Part shown: one piece after another, positions 28,366-37,443 of the stretch | Layout of the letters: each line of letters begins with the position of its first letter | Numbering within the stretch: position 1 is the stretch's first letter | Source: Phytobacter ursingii | GTDB taxonomy: Bacteria; Pseudomonadota; Gammaproteobacteria; Enterobacterales; Enterobacteriaceae | DNA: 64,000 nt | Direction of reading: 5' to 3' | Assembly: GCA_901456055.1 (NCBI GenBank) | Contig: CABDWT010000002.1 | Coordinates: 620,001-684,000, forward strand | Notes under the pieces: model-generated | What the model was told of the DNA's origin: nothing | Seen by the model: only the letters and a program-made list of their open reading frames with translations | Databases searched by the model: none | Made by a program: the position numbers and the translations under genes

Positions 28366-29319
28366 ATGACCCCGATTGCCGTTACCCTACTCACCGGCTT
28401 TCTCGGCGCAGGTAAAACCACCCTGCTGCGCCACATCCTCAATGAACAGCACGGTTTTAAAATCGCCGTCATCGAAAACGAGTTCGGCGAAGTCTCCGTA
28501 GATGACCAGCTGATTGGCGATCGCGCCACGCAAATCAAAACCCTGACCAACGGCTGTATCTGCTGTACCCGCTCCAGCGAACTGGAAGATGCCCTGCTCG
28601 ACTTGCTCGATAGCCGCGATCGCGGCGATGTCGCCTTTGATCGCCTGGTGATCGAGTGTACCGGCATGGCCGATCCGGGGCCGATTATCCAGACCTTCTT
28701 TTCCCATGAGATCCTCTGCCAGCGTTATCTGCTGGATGGCGTGATCGCGCTGGTGGATGCCGTGCATGCAGATGAGCAGATGAACCAGTTCACCATCGCC
28801 CAGTCGCAGGTGGGTTATGCCGACCGCATTTTGCTGACCAAAACCGATGTCGCTGGTGAAAGCGAAAAACTGCGCGAACGCCTGGGCCGCATCAACGCCC
28901 GTGCACCGATCTATACCGTCACCCACGGCGATATCAACCTTGAGCTATTGTTTAATACCAACGGCTTTATGCTGGAAGAGAACATCACCGCAAAACCACG
29001 CTTCCACTTTATTGCCGATAAGCAGAACGATGTCTCATCCATTGTGGTGGAGCTGGATTATCCGGTCGATATCAGCGCGGTCTCACGGGTCATGGAAAAC
29101 CTGCTGCTGTCGTTTGCCGACAAGTTATTGCGCTACAAGGGCATGCTGTGGATTGATGGCGAGCCCAACCGCCTGTTATTCCAGGGCGTACAGCGGCTTT
29201 ACAGTGCCGACTGGGACCGCCCGTGGGGCGACGAGCCGCCGCACAGCACGCTGGTGTTTATCGGCATCCAGTTGCCGGAGCAGGACATCCGTGACGCCTT
29301 TGCCGGCCTGAAATCCTGA
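28366..29319 (+). CDS. yjiA: COG0523 metal-binding GTPase YjiA
   Basis: This P-loop GTPase of the G3E/COG0523 group of metallochaperones has 317 residues (318 in E. coli). The P-loop is GFLGAGKT at 11-18. The CxCC metal motif has C64, C66 and C67 in NGCICC, and the base-recognition loop is TKTD. The E. coli protein binds zinc and other divalent metals, and its physiological client is not settled. The ATG at 28366 follows AAAGGAGAGAGC; an in-frame ATG inside yjiX would add 13 residues and is rejected. A terminator lies beyond its end, inside the convergent gene. Confidence 0.94.
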   Translation: MTPIAVTLLTGFLGAGKTTLLRHILNEQHGFKIAVIENEFGEVSVDDQLIGDRATQIKTLTNGCICCTRSSELEDALLDLLDSRDRGDVAFDRLVIECTGMADPGPIIQTFFSHEILCQRYLLDGVIALVDAVHADEQMNQFTIAQSQVGYADRILLTKTDVAGESEKLRERLGRINARAPIYTVTHGDINLELLFNTNGFMLEENITAKPRFHFIADKQNDVSSIVVELDYPVDISAVSRVMENLLLSFADKLLRYKGMLWIDGEPNRLLFQGVQRLYSADWDRPWGDEPPHSTLVFIGIQLPEQDIRDAFAGLKS

Positions 29320-29326
29320 CGCCACA

Positions 29327-30112
29327 CTATATGAACGCCAGTTTACTGACCTTCGCCAGTAAACTGGCTTTTGCCTGATCAAGCAGATCCGCATTGGTGC
29401 GACTCGACAGCGTGTCGCGCGCTTTCAGCCCGAGAAAATAGCTAATCCGCTCCATATTGGCGCCGGATGGATGCGGCAGCCCGGACAATACCCGCACCTC
29501 GTCCAGCACGCCCCGGCTTACCAGCACATTAACCCCTTCTGTCGCCACTGGCCCCAGCGGAATAAACACTGCTTTTTTCAGCGCCGCCGCTTCCTGCGCG
29601 AACCCCTCATCAATGGCCGCTCTTAACAGTGCGGAACGGGAAAAATGCGGTTTGCCGTTGTAATTGACGCCCTGCACAAACAGCGGCTGGGTATAGAGCG
29701 ACGTGCAATGCACCAGCCCGGTATGGTCGGTAAAAAGCTGCGCGCTGGAATCCAGCGACAGCATCTGCGCCAGGCCAATACCATCAAGCAATTTGACCAG
29801 GTTATTACGCAGTGGCCCGCTAAACGCCCCGTGTTTTTTCGCTTCACGTAACGCCAGCGCGTCATCGCCGCCGTCACGCAGTATTTTCTGTGCCGTCGTC
29901 ACCGCGTTATACCACTGCACATACCCAGGCGTTATCCCCACCAGCACCACCAGCGCACGGGTATTTACCGCATCAAAGGGAATGTAGTACTGGGCAAGGT
30001 TTCCCTCCTGCGCCAGCAAAAATTCAGCGGGTAACTCACCGGGCGTTTTGTGACCGGAAAAATTGACGATCGCGTCGCGAAAGCGGGACAAATTAGCAGC
30101 AATAGCGCTCAT
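29327..30112 (-). CDS. Uncharacterised protein with uracil-DNA-glycosylase-fold signature motifs
   Basis: The product has 261 residues, no signal peptide and no membrane helix. I do not recognise a named family. Two motifs stand where UDG-superfamily enzymes have theirs. VVLVGITPGYVQWYN (residues 55-69) resembles the GINPG/GEAPG water-activating loop, and GLPHPSGAN (211-219) resembles the DNA-intercalating HPS loop. IPLGPVA at 185-190 would fit the strand before it. Asparagine is missing from the first motif (GITPG), so classical uracil chemistry is doubtful. It is convergent with yjiA seven bases away. A nucleotide- or DNA-related role is inference only. Confidence 0.6.
   Translation of the reverse strand: MSAIAANLSRFRDAIVNFSGHKTPGELPAEFLLAQEGNLAQYYIPFDAVNTRALVVLVGITPGYVQWYNAVTTAQKILRDGGDDALALREAKKHGAFSGPLRNNLVKLLDGIGLAQMLSLDSSAQLFTDHTGLVHCTSLYTQPLFVQGVNYNGKPHFSRSALLRAAIDEGFAQEAAALKKAVFIPLGPVATEGVNVLVSRGVLDEVRVLSGLPHPSGANMERISYFLGLKARDTLSSRTNADLLDQAKASLLAKVSKLAFI
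29337..29372 (+). terminator. yjiA terminator embedded in the convergent gene
   Basis: GCCAGTTTACTG and CAGTAAACTGGC form a perfect 12-bp stem around ACCTTCGC, followed by TTTT. It begins 18 bases after the yjiA stop. The same bases encode the last ~12 residues of the convergent UDG-like protein, so coding and termination share the DNA. Confidence 0.85.
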
Positions 30113-30194
30113 GGTTTCTTTTCACTTAGGGTCAGTCGAGGGGACATCATACGCCGGACGATGGCTGACGTTTAAGGTAGTTTCAGGTTGTTTG

Positions 30195-30500
30195 TTATTC
30201 GAACAGTTCGGCATGCGTCCCTAAATCAGTGAATACGATCAAGTGCTTTTCGGACTCAAGCTTATAGACCAGCAAATAATCCCCACCGATATGCAGTTCC
30301 CTAAAACCTTGCATATTCCCGGTTAGTGCATGGTCGTTGTATTGCGCAGGAAGTGGGTTACCGGAAAGAACCATAGCCATGATGGCGGCAGTTTCGTTCA
30401 TATCCCGCCGCCCGGCTTTGTTATAGCGTTCCCAGGCTTTGATAAAAGAACGGGTGTAATCCGATCGGAATGGCAAGTTAGTCCGTTTGCTTTTTACCAT
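30195..30500 (-). CDS. YafQ-type mRNA interferase toxin (RelE superfamily)
   Basis: This 101-residue basic protein has the YafQ layout. Histidines H57 (NDHALTG), H70 and D74 (RELHIGGDYLLVY) and H96 (LGTHAELF) stand where YafQ has its catalytic H50, H63, D67 and H87. It should cleave mRNA in the ribosomal A site. It lies downstream of its antitoxin, overlaps that gene by 23 bases, and starts at an ATG inside the last antitoxin codons. The pair sits between yjiA and yjiN and is absent there in K-12. Confidence 0.85.
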   Translation of the reverse strand: MVKSKRTNLPFRSDYTRSFIKAWERYNKAGRRDMNETAAIMAMVLSGNPLPAQYNDHALTGNMQGFRELHIGGDYLLVYKLESEKHLIVFTDLGTHAELFE

Positions 30501-30759
30501 GATTCAGGCTGTCCATAAGCTGCTCTGCACTCTCAAAGCGTCCATGCCGGTGCGTAATAATTTCATCTGCTTCGTTCATTGCTACTCGCAGACGGGCAGT
30601 CGGTTTACGGGTTACTTCAAAAGGTAGCCCTTCATGTTTTACGATTTGCTCAGCAAACAAGCGGATAGCCACACTCCAGCTCAGTCCACACTCTTCCAGC
30701 ACGGTAGCCGCTCGTTCTTTCAACTCTTTGTCGATACGCGATCGGATAACAGAATCCAT
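30478..30759 (-). CDS. DinJ/RelB-family antitoxin
   Basis: This 93-residue antitoxin has an N-terminal ribbon-helix-helix (MDSVIRSRIDKELKERAATV, then GLSWSVAIRLFAEQIV), as in DinJ. Its C-terminal tail (RLRVAMNEADEIITHRHG) should wrap the toxin. The ATG at 30759 follows GGGGGA at good spacing; an upstream ATG five codons earlier lacks a site. A palindromic operator (30774-30800) overlaps the promoter region and fits autoregulation by the antitoxin or the complex. Confidence 0.85.
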   Translation of the reverse strand: MDSVIRSRIDKELKERAATVLEECGLSWSVAIRLFAEQIVKHEGLPFEVTRKPTARLRVAMNEADEIITHRHGRFESAEQLMDSLNHGKKQTD

Positions 30760-30773
30760 ATGTCCCCCATTCA

Positions 30774-30800
30774 TTTTGTAGCCACATTGTAGCTACAAAA
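30774..30800 (-). promoter_or_regulatory. Operator of the YafQ/DinJ-type operon
   Basis: TTTTGTAGC at 30774-30782 is repeated inverted as GCTACAAAA at 30792-30800. The right half also forms the perfect 12-bp palindrome TTGTAGCTACAA at 30787-30798. It lies 15 bp before the antitoxin start. Confidence 0.75.
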
Positions 30801-30832
30801 AATGCGAATGGAAATCTGAAAACACCCATTCC

Positions 30833-32371
30833 TTAGCGCTCGTTAACGGCTTGCGAAGGTGTTTCCGGCAGCGCGGCGGGGTCTTCCTCAATAGCCTCGG
30901 GCTCCTGTATCGCTTCAACGATCATCGCCATTCGTTCGTGCTCGAAGTCGCGGTGAGAAATCTCAAGCTTCGGCAGCTCCTTATTGACCTTCTCGGAGAG
31001 TTTGCCAAAGCGCTCCACTCTGCCATACAACCCCTGACTGCCCACCAGCGAGGTCACGGTGGCGTTATATTGGTTGCTGGCGGTGGTTAACGTGCCGCCA
31101 AGCTTACTTAAGCGCTCAGCCACCAGGCACACGGTATTGAAGATCTCCCCGGCCCGCTCGCTGATTTCCCGTGCTTCGCTGTTACTACGTTCAATCATCC
31201 ACAGGTTGGAGACGGTACGCAGAATCGGGATCAGCGTGGTATGGGAAACCAGCACAATCCCTTTACGGTAACCGTATTCAAACAGCCCTTTATTGGTTTT
31301 CAGCGCCTCAATATAGGCCGCTTCGATGGGCATAAACATCAGCACAAAACTCGGGCTGCGAATACCCGCCAGGCTGGTGTAATCCTTCGAGGCCAGATCG
31401 TCGATGTGGCGACGCACCGCCATGATGTGCTCATCCATCGCCTGCTGCTGCGCTTGCGGCGTTTCGGCCGAACAGGCGCGGTCATAGGCATTGAGCGACA
31501 CTTTGCTGTCGATAATGATGTGTTTGTTGTCCGGCAAACGAATGAGATAGTCCGTCTGCTTCCGGCGGCCGTTTTCGTCTGTAAAGGCGCTCTGCACCTC
31601 GAAATGCTCTTTTTCTACCAGCCCGCTCATCTCCAGCGTCCGGCGTAGCTGTGCCTCGCCCCAGGCGCCGCGCTGTTGGGAATCGCCTTTCAGCGCCGAG
31701 GTCAGGTTGGTCGCCTCGGTACTCATTTTCAGACCGACATCGAGCACCTTTTTAATCTCTGCATTCAAATCGGCATTGCCACGAATGGAGGCATCGTGGA
31801 CTTCATTAATCCGTTTCTGGAAGCTTTCAATTTGCTCACGGAACGGCTTAAGCATGTCATCCAGGCTGTTTTTGCTGGTGGTGGTGAAGGTTTTGCCCTT
31901 CTCTTCGAAAATCTTATTGGCGATATTTTCAAACTCACGCGACAGCGATTTTTTGGTCTCTTCGAGGCTGGCAAACTGTTCACGGAAATGGTGCTCGCGC
32001 TGCTCAAGGGTGGTTTTCAGCTCGGTATAGTCATGGTCGAGCTGGCCCGACAGACGGCGCTCTTCTTCCAGTTGCGCTTCCGTTCTGGCCAGACGCTGCA
32101 AAACCTCATCCGCTCTCCCTTTCAGGTCGCTGATTTGCTGGCGCATGGCGCTGACGTCAATATCTCGCTGGTGCTTTTCGTTGCGTGCCGCGTCGGTTTT
32201 GGCTTCCTGCTCGCGCAGCCGTTTTTGGGTTGCCGCCAGCTCGTCTTCCGCCAGCTCGTGATCATGCTCCAGCGCGGCCATTTTGCGGGTAAATGTCTGT
32301 TGGGTAAGAAGCCAGCCAAACGCACCGCCCAGCAGGGCGGCAATCACAGCGGCAATTATCGTAAGCGTCAT
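30833..32371 (-). CDS. RmuC-domain protein (putative recombination-limiting nuclease)
   Basis: The 512-residue protein has one N-terminal membrane anchor (residues ~4-21), a long coiled coil (~30-190), then an RmuC nuclease-like domain with LKGDSQQRGAWGEAQLRRTLE and the PDNKHIIIDSKVSLNAYDRA catalytic block (D and K of a restriction-like fold). E. coli RmuC limits recombination between inverted repeats. That gene lies near udp elsewhere, and this sequence differs greatly from it, so this is probably a paralogue. The start at 32371 has AAGGATG upstream; a longer frame to 32410 exists. It is the third minus-strand gene after the toxin pair and is probably independent. Confidence 0.85.
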   Translation of the reverse strand: MTLTIIAAVIAALLGGAFGWLLTQQTFTRKMAALEHDHELAEDELAATQKRLREQEAKTDAARNEKHQRDIDVSAMRQQISDLKGRADEVLQRLARTEAQLEEERRLSGQLDHDYTELKTTLEQREHHFREQFASLEETKKSLSREFENIANKIFEEKGKTFTTTSKNSLDDMLKPFREQIESFQKRINEVHDASIRGNADLNAEIKKVLDVGLKMSTEATNLTSALKGDSQQRGAWGEAQLRRTLEMSGLVEKEHFEVQSAFTDENGRRKQTDYLIRLPDNKHIIIDSKVSLNAYDRACSAETPQAQQQAMDEHIMAVRRHIDDLASKDYTSLAGIRSPSFVLMFMPIEAAYIEALKTNKGLFEYGYRKGIVLVSHTTLIPILRTVSNLWMIERSNSEAREISERAGEIFNTVCLVAERLSKLGGTLTTASNQYNATVTSLVGSQGLYGRVERFGKLSEKVNKELPKLEISHRDFEHERMAMIVEAIQEPEAIEEDPAALPETPSQAVNER

Positions 32372-32445
32372 GTCAGCGCATCCTTTATCCATCTTTTCTG
32401 CGACTACCATACCCCCGACATACGAAGATGCAATATTTGGTTTTC

Positions 32446-32497
32446 GCCCGGCCTTTCCCTCTCACCGCTTTGGGAAGAGGCCGGGATGAGGGGAACC
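32446..32497. repeat. BoxC-like palindromic repeat
   Basis: CGGCCTTTCCCTCTCACCGCTTTGGGAAGAGGCCGGGATGAGGGGA has the CCCTCTC...GAGGGG style of the GC-rich BoxC elements, between divergent rmuC-like and yjiN genes. Related copies lie at 37477 and 56445-56765. Confidence 0.6.
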
Positions 32498-32559
32498 GTC
32501 GCCACCGCGCTTCACCTTGAAAACCAAGCGAAACTGCCACTCTGCTCTATGCTTAAACC

Positions 32560-33840
32560 ATGAACAAAATCACAGAACTCAAACGCGCCAAACGCCTGGC
32601 GCTCTCATTACTGCTTATCGCGGTAGCGACATTCATCGTCACTCTTTTTCTGCCGCCCAACTTCTGGGTCAGCGGGGTGAAGGCCATTGCCGAGGCGGCG
32701 ATGGTCGGCGCGCTGGCAGACTGGTTCGCCGTGGTGGCGCTGTTTCGCCGCGTCCCCCTGCCCTTTATCTCCCGCCATACGGCGATTATTCCGCGCAATA
32801 AAGACCGCATCGGCGACAATCTCGGGCAGTTCGTGCAGGAAAAATTTCTCGACACCCAGTCGCTGGTCGCACTCATTCACCGTCATCAACCCGCGCAGAT
32901 GATTGGCGTCTGGTTCAGCCAGCCGGATAACGCCCGTCGTGTCGGCCAGCACCTGATGCAGGTGATGAGCGGATTTCTGGAACTGGCGGACGACACACGG
33001 ATCAAAAACCTGCTTAAACGTGCGGTACACCGGGCGATCGATAAAGTCGATCTCACCGAAACCGGCGCGCTGATGCTGGAGAGCATGACCAAGAACCAGC
33101 GCCATCAGGTACTGCTGGATGCCCTGATTGGCCAGATGATCATCCTGCTGCAAAAGGAGAGCAGCCGGGACTTTATCGCCAGCCAGATTGTGCGCTGGCT
33201 GAAAACCGAACACCCGCGGAAGGCCAAAATTTTGCCCACCGAATGGCTGGGTGAACAAAGTGCTGTGATGGTCACGCGCGCGGTGAACACGCTGCTGGAC
33301 GATGTCACCCACGATAGCGCACATCAGATCCGTCGTGCCTTTGATAAGGCGGTACTGAAACTGATCGCCAACCTGAAGACCGACCCGGAGATGGCTGCCA
33401 GGGCCGATAATATTAAACGCTACCTGAAAGAAGATGACGCGTTTAACCGCTATCTGGGCGAGATGTGGGGTGACCTGCGCGACTGGATGAAGAGCGATAT
33501 GCAGGCCGATGATTCGCGTATTAAACAGCGCATCACCGAAGCCGGACTCTGGTTTGGCGAAACGCTACTGGCGGACGGCGCACTGCGCACCTCGCTTAAT
33601 GAACACCTGGAGCAGGCGGCTCACAGCGTCGCGCCGGATTTTGCCGAGTTTCTGACCCGCCATATCAGCGATACCGTGAAAAGTTGGGATGCCCGTGACA
33701 TGTCGCACCAGATCGAGCTGAACATTGGCAAAGATCTGCAATTTATCCGCATCAACGGCACGCTGGTGGGCGGATCGATTGGCCTTGTGCTCTACCTGCT
33801 CTCGCAGATCCCCGCCCTGCTTTCCCTGTCCATAGGTTAA
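32560..33840 (+). CDS. yjiN: DUF445 inner-membrane protein YjiN
   Basis: The 426 residues equal E. coli YjiN. Hydrophobic helices at ~13-35 and at the C-terminus (~402-420) flank a long, mostly helical soluble part with [27 protein letters not shown] and repeated [17 protein letters not shown] segments. Its function is unknown. A single gene with its own promoter, it is divergent from the RmuC-like gene. Confidence 0.93.
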   Translation: MNKITELKRAKRLALSLLLIAVATFIVTLFLPPNFWVSGVKAIAEAAMVGALADWFAVVALFRRVPLPFISRHTAIIPRNKDRIGDNLGQFVQEKFLDTQSLVALIHRHQPAQMIGVWFSQPDNARRVGQHLMQVMSGFLELADDTRIKNLLKRAVHRAIDKVDLTETGALMLESMTKNQRHQVLLDALIGQMIILLQKESSRDFIASQIVRWLKTEHPRKAKILPTEWLGEQSAVMVTRAVNTLLDDVTHDSAHQIRRAFDKAVLKLIANLKTDPEMAARADNIKRYLKEDDAFNRYLGEMWGDLRDWMKSDMQADDSRIKQRITEAGLWFGETLLADGALRTSLNEHLEQAAHSVAPDFAEFLTRHISDTVKSWDARDMSHQIELNIGKDLQFIRINGTLVGGSIGLVLYLLSQIPALLSLSIG

Positions 33841-33927
33841 AAAAGCGGCAAAAATCACGTCGACATATAAATTATCTGCTCGCACAATAGAGGCGTGCGG
33901 TAAGAAACGCCGTAAAAGGAGAGTGTT

Positions 33928-35163
33928 ATGTCATGGAAGCCTGCTTTTTTTGCCCGTTACGCCGGGGTCTTTATCTTCCCGATGGCCCTGGTGCTCTATG
34001 ATTTTGCCGCCTACCTCACCACCGACATGATCCAGCCGGGCATCATTCAGGTGGTGCGCGATTTTGACGGCGATGTCAGCCTCGCACCGCTCTCTGTTAG
34101 CCTGTACATGGCAGGCGGCATGGCGCTGCAATGGGCGTTAGGCCCCCTTTCTGACAGAATTGGGCGTCGCCCGGTGCTGCTGACCGGGGCGCTGATCTTT
34201 ACCCTTGCCTGTCTTGCCACCCTGTTCACCACCACCTTTGAGCAGTTCCTGGCGGCGCGTTTTATTCAGGGCACCAGCATCTGTTTTATCTCAACGGTCG
34301 GATACGTCACCGTCCAGGAAGCCTTTGAACCCACTCAAGCCATCAAACTGATGTCACTTATCACCTCGGCGGTGCTGCTGGCCCCGGTGATTGGGCCGCT
34401 GGGTGGCGCGGCGTTAATGCATTTTGTCCACTGGAAGGTCATTTTCGCGGTGATCGCCGCCCTTGGTTTTATGGCCTGGCTTGGGCTGATGCTGGCCATG
34501 CCGGAAACCGTTAAAAGGCAGGAGACGCCGCTACGGGTAATGAGCGTGGTAGAGGATTTTTGCGCGGTATTCCGCAACCGCGTTTTCCTCAACGGTGCCG
34601 CCACGCTTGCGCTTTATTATATTCCGCTCATGAGCTGGGTGGCCGTTTCCCCGGTGATTCTGATCGATGCGGGCGGCATGACCACCGCGGAATTTGCCTG
34701 GGCGCAGATCCCGGTATTTGGAGCGCTGATCGCCGCCAATATCGTGGTGATGCGCGTTGTGGACGATCCGACCGACCCACGCTATATCCGTCGTACCGTG
34801 CCCATCCAGCTTGTCGGGCTGGTGACGTTGCTTGCCGGTAATCTGCTCTTTCCGCACCTCTGGTTCTGGTCGGTAACCGGCACCAGTATCTATTGCTTTG
34901 GCATTGGGCTGATTTTCTCGACCCTGTACCGTTTTACGCTGTTTTCTAATAACTTACCGAAAGGCACCGTGTCTGCGTCGCTCAACATCGTGGTGCTCAC
35001 TACCGTGGCGCTATCCATCGAAGGCGCGCGCTGGCTGTGGTTCTCTGGCGGCGGGCGTATTCCGTTTCATCTATTGGCGCTGGTCACCGGTTGCCTGGCC
35101 ATACTCTGCCTGACCCGTCTGGTACGTCGGGTGCAGCAGTACCACACCTCTGAAAGCCACTAA
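33928..35163 (+). CDS. mdtM: Multidrug/proton antiporter MdtM (MFS)
   Basis: This 12-helix major facilitator exports chloramphenicol, ethidium and bile salts and has a role in alkaline pH tolerance in E. coli. It has 411 residues (410 in E. coli). The motif A loop [20 protein letters not shown] lies after helix 2, and the helix 1 acidic residue is in YDFAAYL. The antiporter motif C region [11 protein letters not shown] is in helix 5. The ATG follows AAAGGAGAGTGTT. A terminator lies 55 bp beyond the stop. Confidence 0.93.
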   Translation: MSWKPAFFARYAGVFIFPMALVLYDFAAYLTTDMIQPGIIQVVRDFDGDVSLAPLSVSLYMAGGMALQWALGPLSDRIGRRPVLLTGALIFTLACLATLFTTTFEQFLAARFIQGTSICFISTVGYVTVQEAFEPTQAIKLMSLITSAVLLAPVIGPLGGAALMHFVHWKVIFAVIAALGFMAWLGLMLAMPETVKRQETPLRVMSVVEDFCAVFRNRVFLNGAATLALYYIPLMSWVAVSPVILIDAGGMTTAEFAWAQIPVFGALIAANIVVMRVVDDPTDPRYIRRTVPIQLVGLVTLLAGNLLFPHLWFWSVTGTSIYCFGIGLIFSTLYRFTLFSNNLPKGTVSASLNIVVLTTVALSIEGARWLWFSGGGRIPFHLLALVTGCLAILCLTRLVRRVQQYHTSESH

Positions 35164-35217
35164 TCTCGCGGCAGATCAACAAAACCATACATTCATAATG
35201 GTTATAATCCTTCCTTC

Positions 35218-35243
35218 GGCGGCAGCAGACCGCCTCGTTTTTT
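35218..35243 (+). terminator. Terminator between mdtM and yjiM
   Basis: GGCGG pairs with CCGCC around a seven-base loop, followed after TCG by six T residues. The short stem makes it moderate in strength. yjiM starts 33 bases later, so its promoter may overlap this region. Confidence 0.65.
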
Positions 35244-35275
35244 AGGATCTCCCGTGTGACGGGGAAGGAAAAAAC

Positions 35276-36427
35276 ATGTCTCTTATTACAGAACTTCCGC
35301 AAATCTTTGAGCAATTCTCCGACGCCCGCCAGAAAGGTTTTCTCACCGTGATGGAACTGAAAGAACGCGGAATTCCGCTGGTCGGCACCTACTGTACTTT
35401 TATGCCGCAGGAAATCGCGATGGCCGCCGGGGCCGTTGTGGTGTCGCTGTGCTCCACCAACGACGAAACCATTGAAGAAGCGGAAAAAGATCTGCCGCGT
35501 AACCTCTGCCCGCTGATAAAAAGCAGCTACGGTTTCGGCAAAACCGATAAATGCCCGTACTTCTATTTCTCCGATCTGGTGGTGGGTGAAACCACCTGCG
35601 ACGGCAAGAAAAAAATGTACGAGTACATGGCGGATTTCAAAGCCGTCCATGTGATGCAGCTACCCAACAGCGCGACGGATGCCGCTTCCCGGGCGCTGTG
35701 GAAATCGGAAATCCTGCGCCTGCAACAGCACATCGAGGAACGCTTTGGTCAGCCTATCAGTGAAGCCGCCCTGCGCGAGGCCATCGTGCTGAAAAACCGC
35801 GAACGTCAGGCGACGGCGGATTTCTACCGTCTGGGGCAGCTTAACCCACCCGCGCTGAGCGGAGCAGACATCCTGAAAGTGGTGTACGGCGCGACCTTCC
35901 GTTTCGATAAAAACACATTGATCAGTGAACTCAATGAGATGACTGTCCGCGTGAAATCCGAGTGGGAACAGGGCAAGCGGCTGGAGTCACGTCCGCGCAT
36001 CTTGATCACCGGCTGCCCGATTGGCGGCGCGGCCGAAAAAGTGGTGCGCGCCATTGAAGAGAACGGCGGCTGGGTGGTGGGCTATGAAAACTGCACCGGC
36101 GCGAAAGCCACCGAACGCAATGTGGCGGAAGAGGGTGATGTGTATGACGCGCTGACCGACAAATATCTGGCGATTGGCTGCTCCTGTATTTCGCCAAATA
36201 CCGAACGCCTGCGTTTGCTGAGCCAGATGGTGGAAGAGTACCAGGCCGATGGGGTGGTGGACGTGATTTTGCAGGCCTGCCATACCTATGCGGTGGAATC
36301 GCTTGCCATCAAACGTCACGTGCGCCAGCAGCACAACATTCCTTATATGGCGATTGAGACGGACTACTCCACCGCCGACATCGGGCAGCTCAGCACCCGC
36401 GTCGCCGCGTTTATTGAAATGCTGTAA
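35276..36427 (+). CDS. yjiM: 2-hydroxyacyl-CoA dehydratase-like / double-cubane protein YjiM
   Basis: The 383 residues equal E. coli YjiM. It belongs to the HgdB/BcrC-like family (COG1775), in which iron-sulfur clusters are reduced at low potential by an ATP-driven activator. Cysteines are conserved in GTYCTFMP, NLCPLIKSS, KCPYFYFSD, TTCDGKKK, TGCPIGG, ENCTG and GCSCISP. COG1775 proteins paired with a COG1924 activator can carry a double-cubane [8Fe-9S] cluster. yjiL, such an activator, follows after nine bases. The substrate is unknown. The ribosome site is GGGGAAGG. Confidence 0.92.
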   Translation: MSLITELPQIFEQFSDARQKGFLTVMELKERGIPLVGTYCTFMPQEIAMAAGAVVVSLCSTNDETIEEAEKDLPRNLCPLIKSSYGFGKTDKCPYFYFSDLVVGETTCDGKKKMYEYMADFKAVHVMQLPNSATDAASRALWKSEILRLQQHIEERFGQPISEAALREAIVLKNRERQATADFYRLGQLNPPALSGADILKVVYGATFRFDKNTLISELNEMTVRVKSEWEQGKRLESRPRILITGCPIGGAAEKVVRAIEENGGWVVGYENCTGAKATERNVAEEGDVYDALTDKYLAIGCSCISPNTERLRLLSQMVEEYQADGVVDVILQACHTYAVESLAIKRHVRQQHNIPYMAIETDYSTADIGQLSTRVAAFIEML

Positions 36428-36436
36428 GGAGTGATG

Positions 36437-37201
36437 GTGACGTTCACGATAGGTATTGATTCCGGTTCGACCACCACCAAAGGAATATTGCTGGAAGGGA
36501 ACGCCATTGTCCGGCGTTTTCTCTGTCCCACCTCGTTTCGCCCGGCAGACAGCATTCATGATGCCTGGCAGACACTGCGGGCTGGTCTGCAAGAAACACC
36601 CTTCCTGACCCTCACCGGATACGGACGGCAACTGGTGGATTTCGCCGACAAACAGGTGACGGAGATTTCCTGTCACGGCCTGGGGGCGCGCCTGCTGTTG
36701 CCGGAGGCACGTACGGTGATTGATATCGGCGGCCAGGACAGCAAAGTTATCCAGCTCGATGAACAGGGCAATCTCACCGATTTTCTGATGAACGACAAAT
36801 GCGCCGCCGGGACGGGGCGCTTTCTGGAAGTGATTTCCCGCACCCTGGGCACCACGGTGGAGGCGCTGGACGGTATTACTGACGGCATCGCGCCGCATCC
36901 CTTAACCAGCATGTGCACCGTGTTCGCCGAATCCGAAGTGATCAGCCTGCGTTCTGCGGGCGTGGCCCCGGAGGCCATTTTATCAGGGGTGATTAACGCG
37001 ATGGCGCGGCGCAGCGGCCATTTTATTTCACGGCTCACCAATCAGGGACCGCTGCTGTTTACTGGCGGCGTCAGCCACTGCGCCCGTTTCCGGGCCATGT
37101 TGAGTGAACACCTGAACATGGCGGTGCATACCCATGACGATGCTCAGTACGCCGGGGCGATTGGCGCGGCGCTGATTGGCCAGCGCCAGAGGGCACGCTG
37201 A
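36437..37201 (+). CDS. yjiL: ATP-dependent activator/reductase YjiL (BcrA/HgdC family)
   Basis: This ASKHA-fold ATPase bridges two subunits with a [4Fe-4S] cluster and drives electrons into its partner (YjiM). The ATP-binding motif is GIDSGSTTTKG at the N-terminus. The second phosphate motif is VIDIGGQDSKVI. Cluster cysteines are in KCAAGTGRF and SMCTVFAES. Three starts overlap (GTG 36431, ATG 36434, GTG 36437). I use 36437 because the spacing from AAGGAG is five bases and the product lines up with E. coli (254 against 255 residues), but ATG 36434 is equally possible. It overlaps the next gene by one base (TGATG). Confidence 0.9.
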   Translation: MTFTIGIDSGSTTTKGILLEGNAIVRRFLCPTSFRPADSIHDAWQTLRAGLQETPFLTLTGYGRQLVDFADKQVTEISCHGLGARLLLPEARTVIDIGGQDSKVIQLDEQGNLTDFLMNDKCAAGTGRFLEVISRTLGTTVEALDGITDGIAPHPLTSMCTVFAESEVISLRSAGVAPEAILSGVINAMARRSGHFISRLTNQGPLLFTGGVSHCARFRAMLSEHLNMAVHTHDDAQYAGAIGAALIGQRQRAR

Positions 37202-37443
37202 TGGTAGAGTTTCTGTTTTTATTTCACTCCACCGTCGGCGTGGTGCAGACCCGCAAGCTGTTGCAGGCCGCCGGTGTACCGTTTCGCGTGGCGGATATTC
37301 CCCGCACCCTGCGTGGCGGCTGCGGGTTATGCATTCGTCTGCAATGCCCACCCGGCGCCGAACAACAGTGGGTGCTGCCCGGCGCAACGCAGGCGGTTTA
37401 CCGCTGCGAGGGAGAAGCGTTTGAACAGGTGGCCGTGTATTAG
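37201..37443 (+). CDS. DUF3343 protein, putative Se/S-carrier type
   Basis: This 80-residue protein begins EFLFLFHSTVGVVQTRKLL and has a CGLCIRLQC cysteine cluster (residues ~41-49). That matches the small DUF3343 family, described as putative selenium/sulfur carriers and often found with COG1775/COG1924 pairs in anaerobes. The start codon overlaps the yjiL stop (TGATG), so it is translationally coupled and presumably part of the same system. A role in cluster assembly or sulfur delivery for YjiM/YjiL is inference. As I recall, K-12 lacks it after yjiL. Confidence 0.75.
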   Translation: MVEFLFLFHSTVGVVQTRKLLQAAGVPFRVADIPRTLRGGCGLCIRLQCPPGAEQQWVLPGATQAVYRCEGEAFEQVAVY

